Source: Phreatobacter aquaticus (GTDB lineage: Bacteria; Pseudomonadota; Alphaproteobacteria; Rhizobiales; Phreatobacteraceae). From it: a stretch of DNA of 64,000 nucleotides. The stretch is from the NCBI RefSeq assembly GCF_005160265.1, contig NZ_CP039865.1, positions 1,946,828 to 2,010,827 on the forward strand, given 5' to 3'. The position numbers and the translations under genes are program-made. The notes beneath the pieces are model-generated. The model saw nothing but the letters and a program-made list of their open reading frames with translations, made no database searches and was not told the DNA's origin. Below, in pieces: positions 33,471 through 43,324 of the stretch; position 1 is the first letter of the stretch; every line of letters begins with the position of its first letter.

Positions 33471-34768
33471 TCCCGGCCGGCCCGCGCCTCGGCTGGTACG
33501 GCGACGATTTCACCGGCGCAACCGACACGCTGGCGGTGCTGGCCCAGAGCGGCTTGCGCGCGCTGTTGTTCCTCGACATCCCGACAGACGAGCATCTGGC
33601 CGCTGCCGGCCCGCTCGATGCCCTTGGTGTCGCCGGCGCGACCCGCGCCATGGCGCCGGAACCGATGGCCGAGGAACTGACGCGGGCAGGGCGCTTCTTC
33701 GCCGATCTCGGCGTCGATATCCTGCACTACAAGTGCTGCTCCACCTTCGACAGCGCGCCCCATATCGGCAGTATCGGCCAGGCGGTTCAGACTCTGCGCC
33801 GGCGGTTTCGCAACGCAATCGTGCCGATCGTTGGCGGCCAGCCCAATCTCGGGCGCTACTGCCTGTTCGGCAACCTTTTCGCGGCGGCCGGCATCGGCGG
33901 CGAGGTGCATCGCATCGACCGCCATCCCACCATGAGTGGCCATCCCGTGACGCCGATGGGCGAGGGCGATCTTCGCAAACATCTGGCACAGCAGGGTTTG
34001 GGCTCGATCGGGCTGATCGACTATCGCAGCTATGAGGGTGACGACGTCGACAATGTCGTATCCCGGCTAAAGACATCAGGCCTCAACGCCCTCCTCATGG
34101 ATGTCTCGCGGGTATCCGACCTTCCCGTCATCGGCCGTTTTCTCTGGCAAAGTGCCGCTGCCACACCCTTGCTGGCTGTCGGTCCGAGCAGTGTCGCGCA
34201 GGCGCTGGTCGCCGACTGGCCGCACACCCGCATTGACGACGCCGATTCCGAAGCCCGCGCAATCGACCAGCGCACAGGCCCGGTTCTGGCACTCGTCGGC
34301 AGCCTGTCGCCTGTGACGCGCGCTCAGGCAGACCGAGCCACGCATTTTGACAAGATCGCTGTCGAGGCCTCGCAGCTGGTGGCCGATCCCGCCTATGCCG
34401 CGTCGCTGGCTGGCGAAGCCTGCGCGCTGCTCGCCGCTGGACGGAACGCCATGCTGATTACCGACCGTCCGGCAGGCAGTCCGGAGGGCTCGGCGGCAAC
34501 CGCCTTTGCCACCGCGGCATTGCTCAATTCGGTGCTAGAGCACGCGTCGATCTCGCGCCTCGTGGTCGCGGGCGGCGACACCTCGAGCATGGCGATCAAG
34601 GCGACCCGCATCTGGGGCCTGTCCTATCGCGCGCCCATGGTGCCCGGCGCGCCGCTCTGCCGGGCCCATAGCGACGATCCGCGGCTAGATGGTCTCGATA
34701 TCGTGCTGAAGGGCGGGCAGATGGGGCCGCCTACGTTCTTCGATGATGTCATGCCGGGCAGGTCCTGA
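33467..34768 (+). CDS. DUF1537 four-carbon acid-sugar kinase (OiaK/OtnK-like)
   Basis: A 433-aa protein of the DUF1537 kinase family. The N-terminal substrate domain has WYGDDFTGATDTLAVL, and the C-terminal nucleotide-binding domain shows VALVGSLSPVTRAQ-like and VVAGGDTSSMA blocks with GGGQMGPPTFFDD-like ending. It phosphorylates a four-carbon or oxo-isoapionate-type acid with ATP to supply the RuBisCO-like protein. GTG start at 33467, coupled by 4-bp overlap. Convergent with the aminotransferase gene. Confidence 0.88.
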   Translation: MIPAGPRLGWYGDDFTGATDTLAVLAQSGLRALLFLDIPTDEHLAAAGPLDALGVAGATRAMAPEPMAEELTRAGRFFADLGVDILHYKCCSTFDSAPHIGSIGQAVQTLRRRFRNAIVPIVGGQPNLGRYCLFGNLFAAAGIGGEVHRIDRHPTMSGHPVTPMGEGDLRKHLAQQGLGSIGLIDYRSYEGDDVDNVVSRLKTSGLNALLMDVSRVSDLPVIGRFLWQSAAATPLLAVGPSSVAQALVADWPHTRIDDADSEARAIDQRTGPVLALVGSLSPVTRAQADRATHFDKIAVEASQLVADPAYAASLAGEACALLAAGRNAMLITDRPAGSPEGSAATAFATAALLNSVLEHASISRLVVAGGDTSSMAIKATRIWGLSYRAPMVPGAPLCRAHSDDPRLDGLDIVLKGGQMGPPTFFDDVMPGRS

Positions 34769-34783
34769 CGCCGCAACAGGCTC

Positions 34784-36109
34784 TCAGTGCGCCGTCTGCA
34801 TAGCCGCATTGTGCTCGCGGTCAGCCAGAGCGAGGCTCTCGTCCAGGATCGCCAGGAGTTGCTCGGACTCCGCCTCCGAAATGATGAGCGGCGGCGCCAG
34901 AAACAGGGAGATCTGCTCGCCGCTGGTGCCGATCACGGCGCCGGACGCCAGCGCATGGGCCGAGACCCGGGAGGCGATCGGCGCATCGGGGGTATCGGCG
35001 AGCCAGTTCCGCCAGTCGGGGCCATGCAGCTCGATGGTCCAGTGCAGACCCTGGCCGGCAACCCGCGCGACGCTCGGATGGCGTTCGGCGATCTCCTTGA
35101 GCCGGCGGGCATAGAGCCCTTCGAGCGCATGGACGCGCGCCAGCAGGTCTTCGTCGCGGACGATGCCGAGATAGGCCGAGACCGCCGCCATGGCCATGGG
35201 GTGGCCGCGAAGCGTCCCGTAATTCTGCCAGCTCTTGCCGTCGAGCTCGGCCGCCACATCCTTCGACAGCACGATGGCCGCGACCGATACCATGCCGCCG
35301 CCTAGCCCCTTGCCGAGCGTCACGATATCCGGCCGGCTTTTGCCCCCCTGGAAGGCGAAGCCGCGGCCGGCGCGCCCGATGCCGGTCACCACCTCGTCGG
35401 CGATCCAGTAGGCACCTTCGCGCCGCGCGATGGTGGCCACCGCGTCCTGATAGGCGCCGTCGTGGTAGTAGCCGCCCTGCGTGTAATCGAGGATGACCGC
35501 CGCGGAATCGCGGAGCTGTTCCGGAGCGCCGGCAAGGGCCTGGTCCAGCGACGGGCGCGGGCGCATGGCCTCGGTGCCCGACAGATAGACCGCGCCCTCG
35601 GGCGCCGGCAGCACATGAACCGGCGCGCAGGGCGGCGGTACCTTGGTCCCGCCATTCGGCGCGGCAAGGCCGCCATGCCAGTGCGGTTGCACGGTGACGT
35701 CGCGGCTGAGCCCCACAAGCCCGTGATAGGCGCGCTCGCGGGTGGCAATCGCCTTGCGGCCGGTCAGTGCCTGCGACAGCGACAAGGCGACGTCGTTGGC
35801 CTCGCTGCCCGACAGACAGAAGCGCACGGCACCGGCCCAGTGATGCTCGCCGGCAAGGCCGATCTCGAACAGATCCTCCGCCGCCTGGTCGCGGCCCTTC
35901 CAGCTCCAGCCTTCGCTCACCATGGGCAGATCGGCAGCCTTGCGCAGTGCTTCCGCCATCACCGGATGGCCATGGCCGAGCGGTCCGCCGGTATTCGATC
36001 CGTCGAGAACCTTCTGGCCGTTGCTCAGGTGAAAGTGGACGCCCTTGCCACCGACGACCTGGGGCGCCTCGGTGCCGGCATTGAGGCCCGTCCGCAACAG
36101 CCTGCTCAT
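34784..36109 (-). CDS. Class III PLP aminotransferase (GSAM/omega-transaminase-like)
   Basis: A 441-aa fold-type I enzyme: SNGQKVLDGSNTGGPLGHGHP, RFCLSGSEANDVAL, YWIADEVVTGIGRAG with cofactor Asp, and TLGKGLGGG with the Schiff-base Lys. Family members move amino groups between amino acids, beta-alanine-like substrates or glutamate-1-semialdehyde. It lies downstream of a MocR regulator, itself an aminotransferase-domain sensor, suggesting regulation by the aldehyde/amine or PLP state. Exact substrate unknown. Confidence 0.88.
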   Translation of the reverse strand: MSRLLRTGLNAGTEAPQVVGGKGVHFHLSNGQKVLDGSNTGGPLGHGHPVMAEALRKAADLPMVSEGWSWKGRDQAAEDLFEIGLAGEHHWAGAVRFCLSGSEANDVALSLSQALTGRKAIATRERAYHGLVGLSRDVTVQPHWHGGLAAPNGGTKVPPPCAPVHVLPAPEGAVYLSGTEAMRPRPSLDQALAGAPEQLRDSAAVILDYTQGGYYHDGAYQDAVATIARREGAYWIADEVVTGIGRAGRGFAFQGGKSRPDIVTLGKGLGGGMVSVAAIVLSKDVAAELDGKSWQNYGTLRGHPMAMAAVSAYLGIVRDEDLLARVHALEGLYARRLKEIAERHPSVARVAGQGLHWTIELHGPDWRNWLADTPDAPIASRVSAHALASGAVIGTSGEQISLFLAPPLIISEAESEQLLAILDESLALADREHNAAMQTAH

Positions 36110-36206
36110 AGCCTGTGTCCTTGAATGTGAGGGTGCCAGACTACGTCCGCCGGATGGCCTGCGACAGCGCCAGAAGTCACGGCCGTCGGTGGGCCAGATG
36201 CGTCAC

Positions 36207-37709
36207 TCATGCCGGAAACGCGCCGATCACCTGGGCGAGACGCCGATGCGCCTCTTCGGTCGGCAAGCGGCCATAGCCGACCAGCAGCCCCTGGCGGTCG
36301 GGTTCGCCGAGATAGCATTGCGACAGCGGCTGGATGAAATTGCCCGAGCTTCGGCTGAGGTGGGAGGCCTCGCGATCGCTGATGCGGGACGCGAGCGAGG
36401 GCTTGAACAGGGCGGTCAGATGCAGGCCTGCCGGCGTCGGCGGTATCTCCAGTTCATCCGGCAACAGCGCCTGCAAGGCATCGATCACGGCGCGCTGGCG
36501 ATCGCCATAGACCTTCCGCATGCGCCGGAGGTAACGCAAGAGATGGCCCTGGCGCAGAAACTCGGCGAGCGCCGGCTGCGCCGTGCCGGCGGTATGGACG
36601 TCGATCCGGCCGCGGCCTCGCCCAAAGGCCTCAAGAAACTGCGTGCTGGCGACGAGATAGCCGATGCGCAGGCTGGGCAGCATCACCTTCGAGAACGTGC
36701 CGAGATAGACGACGCGCCCCATGCGATCGAGCGACTTCAGCGAGGCCGTCATGCTGTCGCGGTGGCGGAATTCCGAGTTGTAGTCGTCCTCGATGATCCA
36801 GGCGCCGGTGCGGTTGGCCCATTCCAGCAATTCCTGCCGGCGCTCCAGCCCCATGGCGATGCCGAGCGGAAACTGGTGCGACGGTGTCACCACCGCGAGC
36901 TTCGCATTGGGCGCGCGCCGGATGCCCTCGGCGACGCAGAGGCCCTGGTCGTCGACCGGCACCGGCACGAGCTTCGCGCCGGCGGCCTTCAGGCTCCAGC
37001 GTGCCTCGATGAAGCCTGGCTCCTCCACCCACACCTCGTCGCCGGGATCGAGCAACATGCGGCAGCAGAGATCGAGCGCGCCGGAACTGGCGGAGGTGAT
37101 CGCAACCTCCTGCGGGTGGCAGAGCAGGCCGCGCACCGTGCCGAGATATTCGGCGGTCGCCTCGCGCAGTGGCTGCCATCCCAGCGGCGACATGTCGAAC
37201 GAGGCCGAACGCTGCGGATTGCTCCAGGTCTGCCGCAAGAGCCTGGACCAGACATCGAAGGGAAAGCCGGAAATGTCCGGCGTACCCGTCGAGAACGGCG
37301 ATCCCAGATCGAAGTCGTAGGCGGTGTCGAGGACGGAGCGCCAGCGCTGCGACAGCCATTGGTCGTCGGTCGCGGCCGTCGAGGGTGGCGCGGCCGGCCC
37401 CGAGGCGCGGGCGGCTGCCGCCACCTCCACGCCACCGCGCGGCACGGAGCGCAGATAGCCCTCGGAATAGAGCAGGTCGAAGGCGGTGAGCACGATGGCG
37501 CGCGAGCAGCCGAGCTCGGCGGAGAGCTTGCGCGATCCCAGCAGCTTGGTTCCCGCCGGCAGCCTGCCATCGAGGATCTGGTTGCGTAGATGGGCTGCCA
37601 CCTGCTGGTAGAGCGGCAGATCCGAGGCGCGGTCGAGCCCCATCCCGGCCATCGACATACGCTGGCCGGTGGCGCTGGCTTTCCTGGGTCGTGCCGCCGC
37701 CTTTGCCAT
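36207..37709 (-). CDS. MocR/PdxR-type regulator (GntR HTH + aminotransferase domain)
   Basis: A 500-aa regulator. Residues 25-95 are a GntR winged helix (LYQQVAAHLRNQILDGRLPAGTKLLGSRKLSAELG). The rest is a fold-type I aminotransferase domain with ASSGALDLCCRMLLDPGDEVWVEEPGF, EDDYNSEFRH and GTFSKVMLPSLR, where the PLP Lys sits. Start at the ATG at 37709 (GAGGG upstream). It lies between the hydantoinase genes and the aminotransferase gene on the same strand and probably activates one of them using PLP and an amino-compound as signal. Confidence 0.9.
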   Translation of the reverse strand: MAKAAARPRKASATGQRMSMAGMGLDRASDLPLYQQVAAHLRNQILDGRLPAGTKLLGSRKLSAELGCSRAIVLTAFDLLYSEGYLRSVPRGGVEVAAAARASGPAAPPSTAATDDQWLSQRWRSVLDTAYDFDLGSPFSTGTPDISGFPFDVWSRLLRQTWSNPQRSASFDMSPLGWQPLREATAEYLGTVRGLLCHPQEVAITSASSGALDLCCRMLLDPGDEVWVEEPGFIEARWSLKAAGAKLVPVPVDDQGLCVAEGIRRAPNAKLAVVTPSHQFPLGIAMGLERRQELLEWANRTGAWIIEDDYNSEFRHRDSMTASLKSLDRMGRVVYLGTFSKVMLPSLRIGYLVASTQFLEAFGRGRGRIDVHTAGTAQPALAEFLRQGHLLRYLRRMRKVYGDRQRAVIDALQALLPDELEIPPTPAGLHLTALFKPSLASRISDREASHLSRSSGNFIQPLSQCYLGEPDRQGLLVGYGRLPTEEAHRRLAQVIGAFPA

Positions 37710-37742
37710 CCGGTCCCTCGTCAAGGCCTCTGCATGAGCGGA

Positions 37743-39329
37743 TCAGGCCCGGTCAGCCGGATTGCCGAAGCCGCCGCCGCCGCAGCTTTCCAGCGTGACG
37801 AGATCGCCCGCCTTCAGCAGCATGTTGGTCTTGCCGGGGATTGTCTCACTCTTCCCGTCGCGCTCCAGCCGGATCGTGTAGGGCTTGCCGGGCTGGCCAC
37901 CCTTCAGCCCGAAGGTCGGCATCACCGAGCGCTCGACGCAGGTTGTCAGCCACATCGAGGGCGAAAGCACCCGGTAGCTGCGGACCACGCCGTCGCCGCC
38001 GTTGAACTGGCCCTTGCCGCCGGCATCCCGGCGGATCGCCTGCCGCTCGACGCGGATCGCATAATTCGCCTCCACCACTTCGGCAGGCGTGTTCGACGTG
38101 TTGGTGAGATGGACGCGGGTCGCGGGGCAACCGTCGCGGTCGTGCCGGGCGCCTTCGCCGCCGCCATGGACCTCGTAGAACATGCGCCACGATTGATCGG
38201 GCATAGGTTCTGCGAATGCCATCAGTCCTGAGGTAGCCGGTCCGCCGGCCGACAGCCGTTCGGGAATCACATGTTCCATGGCCATGAACACCGCATCGAC
38301 GATGCGCATCGAGGTCTCATGATTGCCGGCGGCGACCGCGGCATTCCAGCCCGGTTCGAAGATCGAGCCGGGGCGGGTGATGATGGTCAGCGGGCGCAAC
38401 GCGCCGGCATTCTGCTGCATGTCGCGGCCGCTCAGGATGCGGGCGGCATAGGCCACAGCCGAGCGCGCGATGAACGGCGTCGTGTTGCAGAAATTGGCGA
38501 TCCGGTCGCTGGAACCCGAGAGGTCGAAGGTCGCCTCGTCGCCTTCGATCTTGATCAGCACATGGATGCGCGCCGGCTCACCGTTCGGCCCGCCATCGTC
38601 GAGGAAATCTTCGCCCTCATAGGTGCCGTCCGGCAACTCGGCGATCGCCGCGCGCATCTCGGCTTCCGAGAGATCGTGCAGGCGCGTCATCGCGGCGATG
38701 AACGTGTCGGTGCCATATTGCGCGCACATCTCGCGGATGCGTCGCTCGGCGGCGGTGGTTGCTGCGAGCTGTGCCATCAGGTCGCCCTCGCAGGAGACGG
38801 GATCGCGCACATTGGCCAGGATGAAGTCGAGTACCGGCTTGTTGATGCCGGCTGCTGTCGTGATCGGCATCGGCGGGATGCGGATCGCCTCCTGGAACGT
38901 GTCGAAGGCTTGCGCCAGATAGCTGCCGGGCCAGGTGCCGCCAACATCGGGCCAATGGGCGAGGCTGAGCGCGAAGGCGGTGAGCTTGCCGTCGACGAAG
39001 ACGGGCCTCGCGACCTTCACGTCATTGAGGTGGTTCCCGCCGAGCGCGCCGACATTGTAGATGATCGCATCGCCCTCCTTCATGTCCGCCGCCGGGCAGA
39101 CCTTGAGGAGTTCCTTGATCGTATAGGCCATGGCGCCGAGATGGATCGGGATGTCGCGGCCCTGGCCGACCAGCCCGCCCTCGGCATCGGTGATCGCCGA
39201 CGACAGGTCGCCGGCCTCGCGCAGCAGCGGCGAGCGCGCCGAACGCGTCATCACCAGGCTCATCTCTTCCGCCGCAGCCGACAGGCCGTGGCGGATCACT
39301 TCGACGACGAAGGGGTCGAGCGTGCTCAT
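37743..39329 (-). CDS. hyuB: Hydantoinase B / oxoprolinase-type beta subunit
   Basis: A 528-aa HyuB subunit starting at the ATG at 39329, which overlaps the HyuA stop (ATGA). Motifs: DPFVVEVIRHGLSAAAEEMSL at the N-terminus, LSSAITDAEGGLVGQGRDIPIHLG, DAIIYNVGALGGNHLNDVKVARPV, GGGEGARHDRDGCP and the glycine-rich end LESCGGGGFGNP. Pairs with HyuA to hydrolyse a cyclic amide/imide or N-methylhydantoin using ATP, or acts as a carboxylase in some family members. The bond acted on cannot be inferred. Confidence 0.92.
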   Translation of the reverse strand: MSTLDPFVVEVIRHGLSAAAEEMSLVMTRSARSPLLREAGDLSSAITDAEGGLVGQGRDIPIHLGAMAYTIKELLKVCPAADMKEGDAIIYNVGALGGNHLNDVKVARPVFVDGKLTAFALSLAHWPDVGGTWPGSYLAQAFDTFQEAIRIPPMPITTAAGINKPVLDFILANVRDPVSCEGDLMAQLAATTAAERRIREMCAQYGTDTFIAAMTRLHDLSEAEMRAAIAELPDGTYEGEDFLDDGGPNGEPARIHVLIKIEGDEATFDLSGSSDRIANFCNTTPFIARSAVAYAARILSGRDMQQNAGALRPLTIITRPGSIFEPGWNAAVAAGNHETSMRIVDAVFMAMEHVIPERLSAGGPATSGLMAFAEPMPDQSWRMFYEVHGGGEGARHDRDGCPATRVHLTNTSNTPAEVVEANYAIRVERQAIRRDAGGKGQFNGGDGVVRSYRVLSPSMWLTTCVERSVMPTFGLKGGQPGKPYTIRLERDGKSETIPGKTNMLLKAGDLVTLESCGGGGFGNPADRA

Positions 39330-41323
39330 GCGGGCCTCCGGGTCAGGAAGAGATTGCCGAGATCGTCGGGCCTTGCCTCCCAACCGGGCGGCAGCACGAC
39401 GGTCGACCAGGCATCCTCGATGATGGCGGGCCCGGCGATCGTGCCGGCCAGCGTCTCGCGGGCGAGCACCTGGGTCTGGACCTCCTTGGCCCCGGCAAAG
39501 ATGCAGGCGCGGCTGCGTCCGGCGACCGGCGGGCGGCCGATATCGGGCCTGGAGAACGGCGTGGACGAGGGCTTCACCGCCTTGATGCGGATGGATTCGA
39601 TCACGCAGGTCTCTTGCGTCGCATAGCCGAAGAGGTCGCGGTGGCGGGCATGGAAATCCGCCTGCAGCTTTGCCGTGTCGAGCGGCACGAAGAAGGGGAT
39701 CGGGATCGAATCCGACTGCGCCGCGTAACGCATCAGCGCGACATGCTCGACTGTGATGTCGGCCTCGGCAATGCCGTTGGCGATCAGCGGCGTGGTGGCT
39801 TCCAGCGTCAGTTCGGCGACGCGCTCCGCGAACAGCTCTGACTGGAAGCCCGCAAGCGACATGCGCACGGTGCGCTGCTGCAGGAACGAGAAATCCGCCG
39901 TCAGGCAGCCGAGCGCTGAGAACGCACTCGAGGCCGCCGGCACGATGATCTCGTTCAGCCCATACATGTCGGCAAGGCCGCTTGCATGCATCGGTCCCCC
40001 GCCGCCGAAGGCGAGCAGCGTACAGTCGCGGCCATCGACGCCGCGCTCCACCGTGACGCGCCGGAGCGCCCGCGCCATAGCGGCATTGGCGACCTGGATG
40101 ATGCCGAGCGCTGTCTCGGCGAGGCCAAGGCCGAGCTTGTCGGCAATGGGCTGGATGGCACGCTTCGAGGCCTCGACATCGATTGTGATCGTGTCGCCGA
40201 GCCGGGCTTCCGGATCGAGATAGCCGAGCACCGCATTGGCGTCGGTGATGGTGGCAGCCGTACCCCCGCGCCCGTAGCAGGCGGGGCCCGGCACGGAGCC
40301 GGCGCTCTTCGGGCCAACCGTCAGCCCGCCCGGCCCGAGATTGACGATGGAGCCGCCGCCCGCACCGATCGAATGGACGGCGAGCATGGGTTGGCGCAGC
40401 GGACGCCCCCCCATCATCCGGGTATCGGTCATCTCGGCGGCGCCATCGACGATCAGGCAGACATCGGTGGTGGTGCCGCCCATGTCGAAGGTCAGCACGC
40501 GCGGGCGCTTCAGGTCACGCGCGATGCGCGCCGAGGCCGAGACGCCGGCCGCCGGTCCCGACATGGCCATGACCAGCGGGCGGCGCTTCACCGCCGGCAG
40601 GGGCACCATGGCGCCGGCCGAATGGAATACCTGGAGGCCCGCGCCGATCGGCAGCCGCTCTTCCAGCTCGGTCAGATACTCGACCGCAATCGGCATGGCC
40701 GCCGCGTTGAATGCCGTCGAAGACGCCCGCTCGTACTCGCGTGCTTCCGGGTTGATCTCGTGGGAGACGCAGACATGCGGCACGGCGCCGGCAATGCGCT
40801 CGGCCAGCAGCTTCTCGTGCGCAGGATTGGCGTAGGAATGGAGCAGGCAGATCGCGACGCTCTGCACGGCGTTGGCCTTCAGCCAGGCGAGCAGGCGCTC
40901 GATCTCGCTTTCCGCCAGCGGTTCCAGCACGGCGCCCGTATGGTCCAGCCGCTCCTTGATGCCGAAGCAGAGCGAGGGCGGCACCAGCGGCGGCGCCTTT
41001 GGCGGGATGTCCAGCCGGTAAAGCTCCTGCCGGCGATAGCGCGCGATCTCCAGCACGTCCTCGAAGCCTGCGGTCGCGACCAGCGCCACGCGCGGCAGGC
41101 GCTCTTCCACTAGCGCGTTGGTGACGCGCGTCGTGCCATGGACGAAGCGCCTGACATCGTCGGCGCCGAGGCCGACAGCCGCCAGCGCTTCCATCATGGC
41201 CTGCACCGGCGCATCGGGCCTGGACGGCACCTTGGCGATGCGGGTCTCATTGGTCCCAGATTTCACGGCAATGATGTCGGTGAACGTGCCGCCGATATCG
41301 GTTCCGATGTCCCACGACCTCAT
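39326..41323 (-). CDS. hyuA: Hydantoinase A / oxoprolinase-type alpha subunit
   Basis: A 665-aa HyuA subunit with an ASKHA ATP-binding fold: WDIGTDIGGTFTDIIAV (phosphate 1) at the N-terminus, TFDMGGTTTDVCLI (phosphate 2) and IGAGGGSIVNLG (adenosine). ATG at 41323 chosen because the homology starts there; the longer frame is not conserved. It couples ATP hydrolysis to hydrolysis of a cyclic substrate together with HyuB. Translationally coupled downstream gene; 417 bp upstream is the dihydropyrimidinase, separated by a palindromic repeat. Confidence 0.92.
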   Translation of the reverse strand: MRSWDIGTDIGGTFTDIIAVKSGTNETRIAKVPSRPDAPVQAMMEALAAVGLGADDVRRFVHGTTRVTNALVEERLPRVALVATAGFEDVLEIARYRRQELYRLDIPPKAPPLVPPSLCFGIKERLDHTGAVLEPLAESEIERLLAWLKANAVQSVAICLLHSYANPAHEKLLAERIAGAVPHVCVSHEINPEAREYERASSTAFNAAAMPIAVEYLTELEERLPIGAGLQVFHSAGAMVPLPAVKRRPLVMAMSGPAAGVSASARIARDLKRPRVLTFDMGGTTTDVCLIVDGAAEMTDTRMMGGRPLRQPMLAVHSIGAGGGSIVNLGPGGLTVGPKSAGSVPGPACYGRGGTAATITDANAVLGYLDPEARLGDTITIDVEASKRAIQPIADKLGLGLAETALGIIQVANAAMARALRRVTVERGVDGRDCTLLAFGGGGPMHASGLADMYGLNEIIVPAASSAFSALGCLTADFSFLQQRTVRMSLAGFQSELFAERVAELTLEATTPLIANGIAEADITVEHVALMRYAAQSDSIPIPFFVPLDTAKLQADFHARHRDLFGYATQETCVIESIRIKAVKPSSTPFSRPDIGRPPVAGRSRACIFAGAKEVQTQVLARETLAGTIAGPAIIEDAWSTVVLPPGWEARPDDLGNLFLTRRPA

Positions 41324-41540
41324 CAGCACGTCTCTCGTCTTCTCGGGCGGCCGCGGCGCCGCGTGGCGCGCAGGCTCGACCCTCAATGGGGTTCACGCCC
41401 ATGAGGAAAGGCGGAACGCTGGCTCAAAGGAAGTGCCAGTTCAAGGGCAAAGACGTGAGCCAGTTGTTGCGGTGCGGCAAAATCAGTGCGTTGCTCCTGT
41501 CCGGTATCGTTTGAGCCCGCTCTTGACCAGGCAGCCCCGA

Positions 41541-41677
41541 CGTCACCCCCGGCGAGCGAAGCGAGGGAAGGGGGTCCAGGAGTCGCTGGCGCAAATCTCT
41601 CCAACTCGGGGATGGCCCGCACCGGGCGGCCCCTGGATCCCCTTCCCTCGACGCTGCGCGTCTCGCCGGGGATGACG
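41541..41677. repeat. REP-like palindromic element C
   Basis: Left arm (41541-41580, CGTCACCCCCGGCGAG...GGGGGTCCAGG) and right arm (41632-41677) are imperfect inverted repeats of about 40-46 bp around a 51-bp spacer, lying in the intergenic gap between HyuA and dihydropyrimidinase. Likely a non-autonomous intergenic repeat of the genome. Confidence 0.75.
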
Positions 41678-41740
41678 GATGTCCTCGCGGGGAGGGTGTG
41701 CTCCGAAGCGATTGCTCGACCGAGCGCCGCGCCTCAATCG

Positions 41741-43123
41741 TCAGCCCACAGCCACCGGCTTGCGATGGAGATAGCGCCCGTCGCCGGCCTTGCCGAGGAA
41801 GCGGTCATTCTCCACCGCGATCTCGCCGCGCCGGATGGTCATGACCGGCCATCCCGTCAGATCCATGCCGTCGAACGGATTGTAGCCGATCGGCCCGTAA
41901 TGGCTGTCGACGGTCATCTTCCGGCGCGTGTGGGGATCGATGATGACGAGATCGGCATCGGCGCCCGCGGCAATCGCGCCCTTTTCCGGGGCGAGGCCGA
42001 AGAGCCGCGCGGCACTGCCCGCCCAGGCATCAGTGAAGCGCTCCAGCGTCATGCGGCCGGAAGCAACGCCCTGCGTGTAAAGCACCGGCAGGCGGGCCTC
42101 GACGCCTGGCATGCCATTGGCGATCGTGTCGAACCGGTCCTTGCCCAGCGCCTTGGCATGGGCGTCGTAGGAAGCATCGTCCGAGGTGACGATGGAAAGC
42201 GAACCCGAGGCAAGTCCGCGCCACAGCCGGTCCTGGGTCGCCTTGTCGCGCAAGGGCGGGCTCGCCACGAACAGATGGCCGTCGGGCCGGTCATAGACCT
42301 CGTCGGTCAGCGCCAGGTAATGGGTGCAGGTCTCGGCGCTGACCTTCCGGCCCTTCGCCTGGGCCGCCTCGATCAGGTCGAGCGCGGGGCCAGAGGCGAG
42401 GTGGAAGATGTGGATCTGCGCGCCCGCGTCATCGGCCAGCAGCATGGCGCGCGACACGGCTTCGGTCTCGGCGAGTGCCGGCCGCGACAGGGCGTGAAAG
42501 CGCGGCGCGAAATCTCCCGCCGCGACATGGCGGGCGATGGCGCGCTCGATGATCGAGGCGTTCTCCGCATGCAGCACGAAGTTCTGCCCGGTCTTCGCCG
42601 CCGCATGCATCAGCTCCAGCAGCGGGCCGTCCTTCACCTCGAGCCCTTCGGACTCGTAGATCATGTAGACCTTGAACGAGCTGGCACCCGCCGCCAGCAG
42701 GCCCGGCGCCTCGGCCAGCGTCTGGTCGTTGATGTCGGTTGCGATCAGATGCAGGCCATAGTCGCAGGCGACGTTGCCGTCGGCCTGTTTGCGGCGATAG
42801 GCGAGGCCGTCGAGCATGGAGCGGCCGCGCCGCTGCAGCGCGAAGTCGATGACGGTCGTCACCCCGCCGCGCAGCGCCGCCGCCGTGCCGGACGTGAAGT
42901 CATAGACGCTCTTCTGTCCCATGAAGGAGATGAGGAAATGCACGTGCGGGTCGATGCCGCCCGGCAGCACGATGCGGTCGCGCGCCTCGACGATGCGGGT
43001 GCCCCGACCGGTGCCGGGGCCCACGATGTCGAGGATGCGGCCGTCCTTCACCAGCACGTCGCCAAGCGCAGCACCGTCCGGCTTCGCCACCATGCCGCCG
43101 GCAATCACCAGATCAGCGTTCAT
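41741..43123 (-). CDS. hydA: Dihydropyrimidinase / D-hydantoinase
   Basis: A 460-aa amidohydrolase of the hydantoinase subfamily. Zn ligands: DPHVH (His60, His62), Lys151 carboxylate (FKVYMIYESEG), His185 (VLHAEN), His241 (IFHLAS) and Asp315 (TSDD). All are in place, so active enzyme is expected. It opens a cyclic ureide or imide to an N-carbamoyl or open amide acid. GGAG precedes the ATG at 43123. It is flanked by hydantoinase A/B genes downstream and acyl-CoA dehydrogenases upstream. Confidence 0.92.
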   Translation of the reverse strand: MNADLVIAGGMVAKPDGAALGDVLVKDGRILDIVGPGTGRGTRIVEARDRIVLPGGIDPHVHFLISFMGQKSVYDFTSGTAAALRGGVTTVIDFALQRRGRSMLDGLAYRRKQADGNVACDYGLHLIATDINDQTLAEAPGLLAAGASSFKVYMIYESEGLEVKDGPLLELMHAAAKTGQNFVLHAENASIIERAIARHVAAGDFAPRFHALSRPALAETEAVSRAMLLADDAGAQIHIFHLASGPALDLIEAAQAKGRKVSAETCTHYLALTDEVYDRPDGHLFVASPPLRDKATQDRLWRGLASGSLSIVTSDDASYDAHAKALGKDRFDTIANGMPGVEARLPVLYTQGVASGRMTLERFTDAWAGSAARLFGLAPEKGAIAAGADADLVIIDPHTRRKMTVDSHYGPIGYNPFDGMDLTGWPVMTIRRGEIAVENDRFLGKAGDGRYLHRKPVAVG

Positions 43124-43178
43124 CACCGTCTCCGTGGTTCTCGGACCCTCGGCGTTTAACGAGCGCCACCTCAACGCT

Positions 43179-43273
43179 CGTCATGCCCGGGCTTGTCCCG
43201 GGCATCCACGACTTTGGTTCCGCTCGCTCAAGTGTCGAAGGCGTGGATGCCCGCCACCAGGGCGGGCATGACG
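43179..43273. repeat. REP-like palindromic element A (copy 1)
   Basis: Arms CGTCATGCCCGGGCTTGTCC...(43179-43210) and its complement-like copy ending GCGGGCATGACG (43242-43273) form an inverted repeat with a 31-bp spacer. A second copy is at 51818-51914. It lies between the dihydropyrimidinase and the acyl-CoA dehydrogenase. Confidence 0.85.
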
Positions 43274-43324
43274 TTGGATAGTGCTGTTCAGGTCGTTTCG
43301 GATGTTCCTGAACGCGACCGGCAC

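Noticed and set aside
36045-37589. 514-aa plus-strand frame
   Set aside because: Antisense shadow of the MocR regulator.
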